This document shows, piece by piece, positions 35,359-43,213 of a DNA stretch of 64,000 bases. This stretch comes from an uncultured Gammaproteobacteria bacterium (GTDB lineage: Bacteria > Pseudomonadota > Gammaproteobacteria > Pseudomonadales > Pseudohongiellaceae). The stretch's first letter is position 1. Each line of letters opens with the position of its first letter. The notes below the pieces were generated by a model. That model ran no database searches. It saw only the letters and a list, made by a program, of their open reading frames with translations, and had not been told where the DNA came from. The stretch covers positions 124,001-188,000 of the forward strand of contig CAJXRP010000003.1 of NCBI GenBank assembly GCA_913060495.1, read 5' to 3'. The position numbers were made by a program, and so were the translations under genes.

Positions 35359-36689
35359 TGGCCTCCTCCTGATCCAGCTACAGTTCTTTGCTCGCGTTCT
35401 TCTTGTTCAGCAAGCATCTTCTCGTAGCCATCGTCGTCTAGGTGAGTGACAGCAATCCAGGCGTGTGACATCTCATCTGTAGTTCTTTGGCCTGCACCAA
35501 CCCATTGATCTGGATCTGGGTTGCGTGGGTTAGCCGCAGTGTTGTCGAACCATGAAGTGAGGATGATCGTTGCGCCGGCTGGAATAAGCGGCTGAAAACC
35601 ATCTTCATAGGTATGGCTGTGGTTCCAACCAGCGTTCCAGTTGGAAGCTTGGCTAAGCACTTCGCGTCGACCAGATTCAGGATCGAATACTTCCATGGAC
35701 ATCGCTACGCCACGTAGGTGCAGATGCGGCTGCCAGCTGTCGATACGAACCGGGTGGTCGAAAGAGTGAAAACCCTGAGTCATTAGCTTGCCGTGAGGAG
35801 GTATCAGGTAGTCGCCGCCACCATCTAGCATGTAAAGGCGTAGGTCCTGAGGAAAAGTCTCCGCTACATCAAACTCATCTTCTTCATCGTAATACCAGAT
35901 ACCGACCGTTACTTGGTCATCAGGCACTGCATTTCCATCTGGGTAGTAGTGAATGCTCCAGCTTACCTTGGAGTTTTCAGGTACGGTTCTGCAGGCACCA
36001 TCAGGAACCTTCTCGCCGAGTTTGCCATAGGCGTACTCGGATAGGCGGCCATAGGTTTGCCATTCACCGTTCTCATCTTGCGTTAGGAAGTGAGAGTTTG
36101 CGTGGTGAGTAGAGCCATGCGCTGCTGCCGAAGGCAGAGTCTCAACCGCCTTGATGCAGCGGGCCTCAGTGATTCCGGATGGAACCTCGGGCTCCCACCA
36201 CAGATCTTGACCTGCCGCGGGAACATCCCATGGCGTTGACTGGATGATATGGTCTGGTTGACCTAGCTCGTCGGCTAAGCGCCATTCGCCGACAACTGGA
36301 TATTCCTTAGCGGCCGGTAGATCTTCGAGGTTACCCATTGGGGAGCCTGCGTCTACCCATGCCACTAGCGTGTTGATGTCTTCATCAGACATGCGCCAGT
36401 CATCTTTAAGTTCTTGAACGCCGATATCATGATCGTACTGGTAAGGAGGCATCTCACGCTCTAATACCTTCAAGCGAATCAGAGGTGCCCAAGGACGAAT
36501 CTCTTCATAGCTAGTGAAAGACATAGGGCCAATCTGGCCTGGTTGGTGACAGATTTGGCAGTTGTCTTGGATGATTCTTGATACTTCTTTAGCGTAGGTT
36601 GGGTGTTCACCCGCAGCTTCTTGGGCACTTGAAAGTGCCGGCACCATTGCTAAGGCTGAAAATAGCCCGAGTAAGTTAGTTTTTTTCAT
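35355..36689 (-). CDS. Exported PHM-like copper protein with a c-type haem motif
   Basis: 444 residues from the ATG at 36689 (GGAG 6 bases upstream); the track's TTG start four codons earlier overlaps that ribosome site. After the signal peptide comes CQICHQPGQIGPMSF, a CxxCH haem-binding motif in a short cytochrome-like domain with SYEEIRPW and EREMPPY. The rest resembles the copper type II ascorbate-dependent monooxygenase fold: THHANSHF, SWSIHYYPDG, QPHLHLRGVAM and WNHSHTYED supply candidate copper histidines. This suggests an oxidation or electron-transfer role in the periplasm; hydroxylation is possible but unproven. An FNR-like box lies about 115 bases upstream. Confidence 0.8.
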   Translation of the reverse strand: MKKTNLLGLFSALAMVPALSSAQEAAGEHPTYAKEVSRIIQDNCQICHQPGQIGPMSFTSYEEIRPWAPLIRLKVLEREMPPYQYDHDIGVQELKDDWRMSDEDINTLVAWVDAGSPMGNLEDLPAAKEYPVVGEWRLADELGQPDHIIQSTPWDVPAAGQDLWWEPEVPSGITEARCIKAVETLPSAAAHGSTHHANSHFLTQDENGEWQTYGRLSEYAYGKLGEKVPDGACRTVPENSKVSWSIHYYPDGNAVPDDQVTVGIWYYDEEDEFDVAETFPQDLRLYMLDGGGDYLIPPHGKLMTQGFHSFDHPVRIDSWQPHLHLRGVAMSMEVFDPESGRREVLSQASNWNAGWNHSHTYEDGFQPLIPAGATIILTSWFDNTAANPRNPDPDQWVGAGQRTTDEMSHAWIAVTHLDDDGYEKMLAEQEEREQRTVAGSGGGQ

Positions 36690-36803
36690 GCTCCTCTCCA
36701 ATTAAAAACAAATGTTATTTCTGCTGTGCCACTGCTACGTGGCTTCTTTAGGTTTCTTTACGTATTTTCTGCAAGTAGTGTATTTCGCTGGGCAGTGCTT
36801 TTA

Positions 36804-36817
36804 TTGATCTAAATCAG
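36804..36817. promoter_or_regulatory. FNR/Anr-like box upstream of the cytochrome/PHM-like pair
   Basis: TTGATCTAAATCAG fits TTGAT-N4-ATCAA at nine of ten positions. It lies about 115 bases before the ATG at 36689 on the minus strand and has no other close gene. Oxygen control of a haem protein would make sense. Confidence 0.5.
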
Positions 36818-37268
36818 GGTAATCCGCGGCGAGGCCTTCTGAGTTGTAACAATGTTTTACAGTGAGGCGCAGGAGTGAGGATTGTTCTTCTAAGACGTTG
36901 ATTTTGGGGGTTAGCGCGGCAGAGAGAAGTGTTTCTGCTGCGCAAATTGCGGCTTCCAGTAAAGCGCTATCTCGAAAAGTGGCGATTGAAATTGAGCGAG
37001 GGCGCGCAGTGGGTAAGAGAGGTAAGTCAGGGCCAGTTTTTCGAGTAGTTCTATGAATTCTGTGAGTCAATTTCTTCGGTTTACAGGCTGATCATGCGCA
37101 CGCGGATTCCTGCTTAAATTCTTAGACTTCAATCGTGAGCTACGCTCTGAGCAGAATATTTTTGTTCCACATCAACATACATCTATCTATGTAGGTAGTT
37201 GCACCAGCTTCAATTGACTTCCAATTGATAGAGCGTAGCTTGAATTTTAGGAGTGAGCAGCTGGTGGT

Positions 37269-37306
37269 AATGATTCCTCGCAATATCTGTATGGATCATT
37301 TTTTTT
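37269..37306 (+). terminator. Terminator-like hairpin without an upstream gene
   Basis: AATGAT-CC pairs with GG-ATCATT with one bulged T, followed by eight T residues in total. No plus-strand gene precedes it for more than 600 bases, so it could end a small RNA or act as an attenuator for the gene starting 80 bases downstream. Confidence 0.45.
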
Positions 37307-37386
37307 GAGTATCTGCAGCATGATCATTTCAAGTTGTTACTTCTATGATGCAATTTGAAAAAACTAACTAGAAGGGGATGAGAATA

Positions 37387-37881
37387 ATGAAGATCAACCT
37401 TAGGGAATTGTTTGTGGCGGCGTGTTTATGCCTGCTTTCATTCGCTGCCTCTGCGCAGTCAGAGAATCCATTTATCGGAACCTGGGATCTCGATGCGGCT
37501 AATTCCGATTTCGGTGATGCACCGGTTCCAAACGACATGATTCGAACCTATATAGAGACAGGTGGCGGCGGCTACATGTATCTGCTGGTAACTATAAATC
37601 AAGACGGTTCCATCGGTGGTAGCTCAGCTAGCTATCGATACGATGGCGCAAGCAATTCAATTGCTACAGTCGGCGGAGCTGGCGCTCAAACTACTATTTC
37701 CTACTTTCAGGTAAATGGCAGGACAGTGGAATACACCATCAGAAACGCTGGCAGAACCTCACAGATTGGCGCGAAAACACTCTCGCCGGACAGTAGGGTG
37801 CTGACTATAGTCATCCAGAACATTAACGCAGAAGGTGGTAATAGCAGCAGTCAAATCCTGCGCTTCATCCGACGTACATAA
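37387..37881 (+). CDS. Exported lipocalin-like small protein
   Basis: 164 residues. Of two in-frame ATGs, the second (37387) is chosen because AAGGGG sits 9 bases before it but abuts the first. The signal peptide ends FAASAQ. The mature protein begins NPFIGTWDLDAANSDF, matching the F(I/V)GTWxLxxxxSxF opening of many lipocalin-like or calycin-type exported proteins, and continues as alternating strands (SYRYDGASNSI, RTVEYTIRNAGR, SRVLTIVIQ). A small-ligand-binding barrel is likely; the ligand is unknown. It stands alone. Confidence 0.72.
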   Translation: MKINLRELFVAACLCLLSFAASAQSENPFIGTWDLDAANSDFGDAPVPNDMIRTYIETGGGGYMYLLVTINQDGSIGGSSASYRYDGASNSIATVGGAGAQTTISYFQVNGRTVEYTIRNAGRTSQIGAKTLSPDSRVLTIVIQNINAEGGNSSSQILRFIRRT

Positions 37882-38121
37882 ATGAAGACGGTTACTGGGC
37901 TCCAGAGGCCTAAATATAGAGGCTAGAGTGAAAATACAGTAAAGAGTTTTTGCTCTGGCCTTTTCCTAGAATATCTCCCTACAGCCACCAAATTTCCTCG
38001 GATTGACGCTTGCAATCTGTCGATTAACTCTCCGCTATCCGGCTAGAATAGCAGGCATTGGACAATGCTCTGATTTGGATATACTGTGCATGCTTTCTGC
38101 ACATAATAAGGAGAATTTTCA

Positions 38122-38628
38122 ATGAGCAAGCCTAAAATCGCCGGGATCGCAGTCGGCCTATTATTACTGGTCGTGGTGGTAGGTTGGGCGTCCACTGCTC
38201 CCTATCTCAGCAATTCAGGACTCGGCCGCACGCCGGGCATCTTCATAGGTGGAACGATCACTCCAGCTCCGGCGGACTTCTCGCCTCTTAATGAGAGTGT
38301 TCGCGGTCCTATGATGTTCAAGCTCAGCGGTTTTCCGCCATTCGTTAATTACCTCTCTTGGGTAGGTATGCCAGACGGCGTCATCTCGGCGACCCGTCCG
38401 GACAATGGCTATTGGGAGCGACGCGTCAACGCAAATGGCGGTGATGGCTTGTTACGCATAGGCGAGGCGACCTATGAGATGACGGCTAACGAGGTTTTTG
38501 GTGAGGAACGCCTTGAGATGATGAGACTGTGGGCAGCCAAATCGGGCGGAAGATCGCTTGATGACCCAGCTTACCCAGGCTCTGAGCCGCTTCGCGAATG
38601 GAAGGTATTCTTCTGGACTCCTCGCTAG
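38122..38628 (+). CDS. Membrane-anchored protein, possibly DUF385/nitroreductase-like split barrel
   Basis: 168 residues with AAGGAG before the ATG. An N-terminal helix (IAGIAVGLLLLVVVVGW) should anchor it in the inner membrane. The rest includes GRTPGIFIGG, then VISATRPDNGYWERRVNANGGDGLLRIG and YEMTANEVFGEERLEMM, which resembles the order of deazaflavin- or flavin-binding split-barrel proteins of the DUF385 type, where similar text surrounds the cofactor site. The match is by eye and loose, so the call is tentative. No operon partner. Confidence 0.5.
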   Translation: MSKPKIAGIAVGLLLLVVVVGWASTAPYLSNSGLGRTPGIFIGGTITPAPADFSPLNESVRGPMMFKLSGFPPFVNYLSWVGMPDGVISATRPDNGYWERRVNANGGDGLLRIGEATYEMTANEVFGEERLEMMRLWAAKSGGRSLDDPAYPGSEPLREWKVFFWTPR

Positions 38629-38738
38629 GGATAATTGAACTATCGGCAGTAGAATCCGCACTCTGTAGATTCTAGAAATTTATGCTGGGGGTGAGATTGA
38701 GAACATCTCATATCTTGCCTGCAGCATGAATTTGCAAT

Positions 38739-39104
38739 TTAAGCACCCAGCCACTCTACCGCTTTGTCTTCATCTTCCAAATCGAATGCTTTCATCTGGA
38801 CGCCGGGAATGAGCTTCCCTTCGATCTCAGACCACGTTTGTATCCAGTCTTGATCACAAACTACGGCTATTCGATCTATATTTCGAATCATCCGAAATAT
38901 TTTTGGCAGGTTCGCTAGTTCTACACCTATAGCCCCCATCGTGGGCATTTCTAATTTGCCTACTCGGTATAATAGGAGTCCGTGCTCCATGTTTTCAATC
39001 GCTGAAAACATTTCATCCAGCACTGTCGTCATCTGAGCGCTATCGATTTTTCCGCTAAATTCCACATCTATTCGATTGTCGCTCATCTTAGTGATGTTCA
39101 TCAT
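38739..39104 (-). CDS. SpoIIAA/STAS-like protein (DUF3478 type)
   Basis: 121 residues. The fold pattern is a leading strand, GLLLYRVGKLEMPTMGAIG, then IDRIAVVCDQDWIQTWSEIEG and FDLEDEDKAVEWLG at the C-terminus, which closely follows the small STAS/SEC14-like family DUF3478. Function is unknown; membrane association or lipid binding has been suggested for the fold. AAGGAG lies at good spacing before a double ATG. It follows the VOC gene's direction on the same strand but the two are separated by about 100 bases. Confidence 0.8.
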   Translation of the reverse strand: MMNITKMSDNRIDVEFSGKIDSAQMTTVLDEMFSAIENMEHGLLLYRVGKLEMPTMGAIGVELANLPKIFRMIRNIDRIAVVCDQDWIQTWSEIEGKLIPGVQMKAFDLEDEDKAVEWLGA

Positions 39105-39211
39105 AGCTGCTCTCCTTAACTAATCACTTGATACAGTGTAAGCAGGGGATACTAGCTGCTAATTGAGGTGTATCAATTGCGACCAAATGGACTAAGTCCG
39201 AAATGTCGTAT

Positions 39212-39646
39212 TTATTTAGCAAATAACCCGGCTTCGATATCTCTAAATGCTTTGAATTCGAGAGCATTCCCTGAGGGGTCTGTAAAAAACATAGTGCCCT
39301 GTTCCCCCGGTTCACCTTTGAAGCGGACATAGGGTTCGATGATAAAACCGTCGATAAATTCTGTCACTGAGTTTGCCAAGGCTTCCCAGTCTCCGAAATT
39401 AAGTATCACGCCAAAATGTGGCACGGGTACGCCGTGGCCGTCTACGCCATTGGCAATGCTAGGCACCTTGCCAGATTTTCCGATAGCCGGATTGAGATGA
39501 GTGACCAACTGGTGTCCAAATAAATTGAAATCGATCCATTCCTGCGCGCTTCGACCTTCTGGCAGGCCCATTTTTACACCATAAAAATCCCTAGCCTCAT
39601 CGATATCGCGCACTTGAATAGCTAGGTGAAAAGGGGTGAGTGTCAT
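39212..39646 (-). CDS. VOC (glyoxalase/dioxygenase) superfamily protein
   Basis: 144 residues. The two beta-alpha-beta modules show as PFHLAIQVRDIDEARDFYGVKMGLPEG and VPVHFGVI-like text, ending in FFTDPSGNALEFKAF, whose Glu and the earlier His are the usual metal ligands. Members include glyoxalases, extradiol dioxygenases and thiol transferases; the reaction cannot be fixed here. GGAG precedes the ATG. The C-terminal tail is short. Confidence 0.87.
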   Translation of the reverse strand: MTLTPFHLAIQVRDIDEARDFYGVKMGLPEGRSAQEWIDFNLFGHQLVTHLNPAIGKSGKVPSIANGVDGHGVPVPHFGVILNFGDWEALANSVTEFIDGFIIEPYVRFKGEPGEQGTMFFTDPSGNALEFKAFRDIEAGLFAK

Positions 39647-39873
39647 AGTGTCTCCGGAAATTAACTGGATTGTCTCAATAGGATTACAGTCAAAATACAG
39701 CAGTTTCAGGGCCGGGAGAAGTGCTCTTTCCTGCCCAAGGATTATTGTTAGAAGCAGGGCCGTAGTAGCACTATCTCGGTGATTTCGAGGTGTGTGGTCA
39801 ACGATGTTTGATATTTATCGAGCTGTCCGTTGAAACTGCTGTATTTTTGCTCTGACCCCGTTTATTTTACGTA

Positions 39874-39890
39874 GGATACATACAGTATCC
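39874..39890. promoter_or_regulatory. GGATAC-N5-GTATCC palindrome at the PQQ dehydrogenase start
   Basis: Perfect six-base arms with a 5-base spacer sit immediately before the GGAGAG ribosome site of the 647-residue quinoprotein gene. It could be a repressor operator or an RNA hairpin limiting translation. Confidence 0.4.
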
Positions 39891-39902
39891 GGAGAGTCAT
39901 AA

Positions 39903-41846
39903 ATGATAATAATAAAACGACTAGTTTCACCAATCCTTCTAAGCATCGCTGCGCTTGTCTGTGTTCCTTTGGCTCTGGGCCAAACTGGCACTAGCGTAGA
40001 GCAGGGGGACTGGCCCTACTATCACGGCAGCGAGACTTCCCTGCGCTATTCACCGCTGGATCAAATAAACGCAGATAATGTTGCTGATCTGGAGATAGCA
40101 TGGCGATTCTCCACGGAAAATTTTGGCCCCTCGGCGGATTTCGTCAATCCATCCACACCACTAGAAGTTGATGGTGTTTTGTACGCGAATATCGCCAGCA
40201 CCCGAAACGTGGTGGCCCTAGATGCGAAGAATGGCCAGGTACTGTGGCTGTGGAGATCTCAAGAAGGCGATCGATTCGATCATGCGCCTCGCAAGGGCGC
40301 AGGCCGAGGTGTAGCGTTCTGGCGCGATGGTGACGAGGCGCGGGTAATAGATGTCACGCCTGGATATCAGTTGGTGTCACTGGATGCAGAGACCGGTATT
40401 CCCGATCCCGCTTTTGGCGACAATGGCATCGTGGATCTGTATCTGGGCTTACGTAATGCCGATGATCCACGCTATCCCTATCCGGATATTGGTCTTTCCG
40501 CACCACCCTTAGTGATGAATGATGTCATCGTGGTAGGGGCGGCGCACAGAACCGGCGGTCGACCTCGATCGAAGTTCAACACCAAAGGCGATATACGCGG
40601 TTTTGATGTGCACACCGGTGAGCTACTTTGGACTTTTCATACTATTCCAGAACGCGGTGAGGTTGGCTTTGAAACCTGGCTAGACGAGGGTGTGGAATTC
40701 ACCGGCAATTCGGGTGTTTGGGCTCCCATATCCGGTGATTCAGAATTGGGTATTGTTTATCTACCCGTAGAAGATCCCACGGGTGACTATTATGGAGGCG
40801 ACCGACCGGGAGCCAATCTGTTTTCCAGTGGCCTAGTGGCGCTTGATGTTAGAACTGGTGAGCGCAAATGGCACTATCAGTTTATCCATCACGATATCTG
40901 GGATTGGGATGTTCCCTCTGCGCCTTTAATCACCGATCTACCTAACGGGCGTAAAGTGGTTATGTCGGTCACTAAGCAATCTTGGGTGTACGCCTTCGAC
41001 AGAGTAACCGGCGAGCCTATATGGCCGATTGTCGAGCGAGAAGTTCCTGCGGGAGACGTGCCGGGTGAATGGTATTCTCCGACTCAGCCTTTCCCGACTC
41101 ATCCGGCTCCATTCGAGAGGCAGGGGTTCACCGAAGATGATCTGATAGATTTTACGCCGGAGCTTCGTGCCCTGGCGCTGGAGGCAGTCAAAGATTTTCG
41201 TCTCAGCCCCACCATGTATACGCCACCATCGCTAGCTAATGCGCCGGACGGTACACGTGGTCTGCTTAGCCTGCCTTCCTCCACGGGTGGTTCCAACTGG
41301 GAGGGCTCAGCTCTCGATCCAGAGACTGGAATTCTGTACGTGCCATCGAGGACTCAGCTACAGGTACTAGCGCTGGCAAAGAATGAGGAGTCCGACATCG
41401 ACCTAAGTCAGGGCTTCGGTGTTCGCGTACCTCGTATACAAGGGCTAGAAGTTGTTAAGCCACCCTACGGTCGTATCACTGCGATCGATATGAACTCGGG
41501 GGATCATCTCTGGATGATTGCTAATGCCGACACGCCGGATCGTATAAAGAATCACGCGCTGCTGGAAGGTGTTGATTTGCCGCGCACAGGTGTGCCGACA
41601 CGATCAGGCATCTTTGTGACGAAGAGCCTGCTGTTCCAAGCTGAAGGCACTGGCGCGGCTGGCGCTAGTCCGATCTTCCGAGCTATCAATAAAGATACCG
41701 GTGAGATTGTTGCCGAAATTGACTTGCCGTTTAATCAAACAGGCTTGCCGTTTACTTACGAGCACGAAGGCAAGCAATACGTGGCGATGTTCATGGGTGG
41801 TGCAGGAAATCCTGCGGAGCTAGTAGCGTTCGCTTTGCCTGATTAA
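39903..41846 (+). CDS. Exported PQQ-dependent dehydrogenase (third quinoprotein)
   Basis: 647 residues with a signal peptide (ILLSIAALVCVPLALGQ). The propeller contains the same building blocks as the first two enzymes but in a diverged form: YHGSETSLRYSPLDQIN at the start, TGERKWHYQFIHHDIWDWDVPSAP and TGEPIWPI. No haem motif. It should oxidise an alcohol or sugar in the periplasm. GGAGAG precedes the ATG, with a palindrome just upstream. The gene ends in its own terminator and leads a group of substrate-oxidising genes reaching to 47.4 kb. Confidence 0.9.
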   Translation: MIIIKRLVSPILLSIAALVCVPLALGQTGTSVEQGDWPYYHGSETSLRYSPLDQINADNVADLEIAWRFSTENFGPSADFVNPSTPLEVDGVLYANIASTRNVVALDAKNGQVLWLWRSQEGDRFDHAPRKGAGRGVAFWRDGDEARVIDVTPGYQLVSLDAETGIPDPAFGDNGIVDLYLGLRNADDPRYPYPDIGLSAPPLVMNDVIVVGAAHRTGGRPRSKFNTKGDIRGFDVHTGELLWTFHTIPERGEVGFETWLDEGVEFTGNSGVWAPISGDSELGIVYLPVEDPTGDYYGGDRPGANLFSSGLVALDVRTGERKWHYQFIHHDIWDWDVPSAPLITDLPNGRKVVMSVTKQSWVYAFDRVTGEPIWPIVEREVPAGDVPGEWYSPTQPFPTHPAPFERQGFTEDDLIDFTPELRALALEAVKDFRLSPTMYTPPSLANAPDGTRGLLSLPSSTGGSNWEGSALDPETGILYVPSRTQLQVLALAKNEESDIDLSQGFGVRVPRIQGLEVVKPPYGRITAIDMNSGDHLWMIANADTPDRIKNHALLEGVDLPRTGVPTRSGIFVTKSLLFQAEGTGAAGASPIFRAINKDTGEIVAEIDLPFNQTGLPFTYEHEGKQYVAMFMGGAGNPAELVAFALPD

Positions 41847-41894
41847 TTCAGAAAGTTAATGGCGGTGCTCGTAGCCTGAGCTGCGTTTAGGAAA

Positions 41895-41949
41895 GGAAGT
41901 ATTGGGAGGCCTTAGTAGGTTTTACAATGCTTCCTTTTTCAATTATGAC
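41895..41949 (+). terminator. Rho-independent terminator after the third PQQ dehydrogenase
   Basis: GGAAGTATTG pairs with CAATGCTTCC (one wobble) around a 30-base loop and is followed by TTTTT. The loop is long, so efficiency may be moderate. Confidence 0.65.
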
Positions 41950-42065
41950 ATTCTGAAATACGCCGTATTTTTACTCTATCTCCGAGGGCTGATCCCAATT
42001 ACTAATATCTGTCTGTTAGACTTCGTGGTAATGCCGTTATTTAAACTCTCTGCAAGGTCAGACCA

Positions 42066-43202
42066 ATGATGCAGGCAATTCTCTCCTGCGCTGTCATTGC
42101 AGTGCTGATCGTCTCCTTAGCATTGGTATGGCGCTGGGGAAACTTAATCCTAACAGGGCAAATGCCTACGCGTTTTTTCGCATTCTTTGCAATACTGTTC
42201 ACGTCCGGTCTGGATGTCGGCTTGATTATGTTTCCGCTGACTGAGTTTCCAATCTATGAGACTGAGGCGGTCTATGGTTTTACCAATCCCCTTGCAATCG
42301 AATTCGGATTTTGGGGATTTCTGATCTGGGTTTTCTATTTCCTAACCACATGCTATTTCTGCATCATCGAGCCGCGGTTGAAAATATTCCAGATACCTTG
42401 GGTGAAGCTAGTGAATAATATAATCATTATTGCCACCTGTGCTTTTACCGGCTTTCTATTTCTACAATACCTGCCCAGTTATGTAGAGGGCATAACGCCT
42501 TTCGTTCGGTTTTCGTTGGTTGCGCTAGTTGTGTTGGCAGCCGTGTTCTCCAGTACCGATATTCGCTATGTGAAAATTCTAAGCCTGTCTTCAGCCTGGT
42601 TGTTCTTTGCGCTAATTGCGGTTATGTGGGCGTTTGGGGGGTTGGGATTAAGCGGTCTAGCTACAAACCTTTTTCAGATCGGCGACTATTTTGTGAATAT
42701 TCATCGCTTTGTGCTGCCATTTTCTGATTACCATGCGTTCTATCTGTTCTGGTGGTTTGCATGGAGTATCATGATTGGGCAATTCGTTTCGCGCTTCGTG
42801 GATGGGTTGCGAACTTGGCAGCTTCTTCTCGCGCTCTTGCTTATACCATCCATACCAATTTCTCTGTGGTTCTCAGTTCTGTTTGGGGTCTACGAGCAGG
42901 GGCTTGATGTTTCTGGTCTCATGAATGGCTTCATGGTGGTGGTGGGAATAATTTTCGTGGTGAATTCTCTAGATTCATTAACGAGGCTGTATACCGACAA
43001 TCTTCAACTAACGGTAGATCGTCTCGGCAAGTTGAAATACATCGCGACGCATTGGCTATTGTTATACAGCCTGATTCTTTTCTATCAGTTCACACCGCTG
43101 CAGATTGAGTGGATCGGTTTGGTAGTGATAGGCCTGTATTTGGCCATCACGGTGTTGGTAATTCTTCGTAGGAAAATGTTGGTTGAGCCAGCAAATGGAT
43201 AA
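42066..43202 (+). CDS. Short BCCT-like transporter
   Basis: 378 residues, about ten membrane helices; full BCCT carriers usually have twelve and about 500 residues. Two parts resemble the choline/betaine/carnitine family: [25 protein letters not shown] echoes the sodium/substrate site helix (FSAGIGIGLxFxGVAEPxxxY), and [20 protein letters not shown] followed by [15 protein letters not shown] echoes WWxSWxPFVGxFIARIS...WFxVFGG. Lost helices or strong divergence leave activity open. It ends 11 bases before a choline-dehydrogenase-like gene, which supports a quaternary-amine or related substrate. Confidence 0.6.
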   Translation: MMQAILSCAVIAVLIVSLALVWRWGNLILTGQMPTRFFAFFAILFTSGLDVGLIMFPLTEFPIYETEAVYGFTNPLAIEFGFWGFLIWVFYFLTTCYFCIIEPRLKIFQIPWVKLVNNIIIIATCAFTGFLFLQYLPSYVEGITPFVRFSLVALVVLAAVFSSTDIRYVKILSLSSAWLFFALIAVMWAFGGLGLSGLATNLFQIGDYFVNIHRFVLPFSDYHAFYLFWWFAWSIMIGQFVSRFVDGLRTWQLLLALLLIPSIPISLWFSVLFGVYEQGLDVSGLMNGFMVVVGIIFVVNSLDSLTRLYTDNLQLTVDRLGKLKYIATHWLLLYSLILFYQFTPLQIEWIGLVVIGLYLAITVLVILRRKMLVEPANG

Positions 43203-43213
43203 AGCAAAATAGT

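Larger units (their letters stand above)
36690..37386. other. Gene-free region of about 0.7 kb
   Basis: Two weak opposing ORFs here lack ribosome sites and are rejected. Visible signals are an FNR-like box (36804-36817), a TACAT-N6-ATGTA palindrome near 37190, a pair of CAATTGA repeats 11 bases apart (37209-37228) and a terminator-like hairpin at 37269-37306. The stretch is unusually long for this window and could hold a small RNA. Confidence 0.45.

Noticed and set aside
36801-37070. 89-codon minus ORF (and the 64-codon plus ORF on the opposite strand)
   Set aside because: The minus frame opens with TTG without a ribosome site, has no recognisable domain, and is mirrored by a rival ORF. Both look like chance frames in a gene-free stretch.
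39124-39330. 68-codon minus ORF between the STAS-like and VOC genes
   Set aside because: It overlaps the end of the VOC gene in another frame and has no ribosome site.
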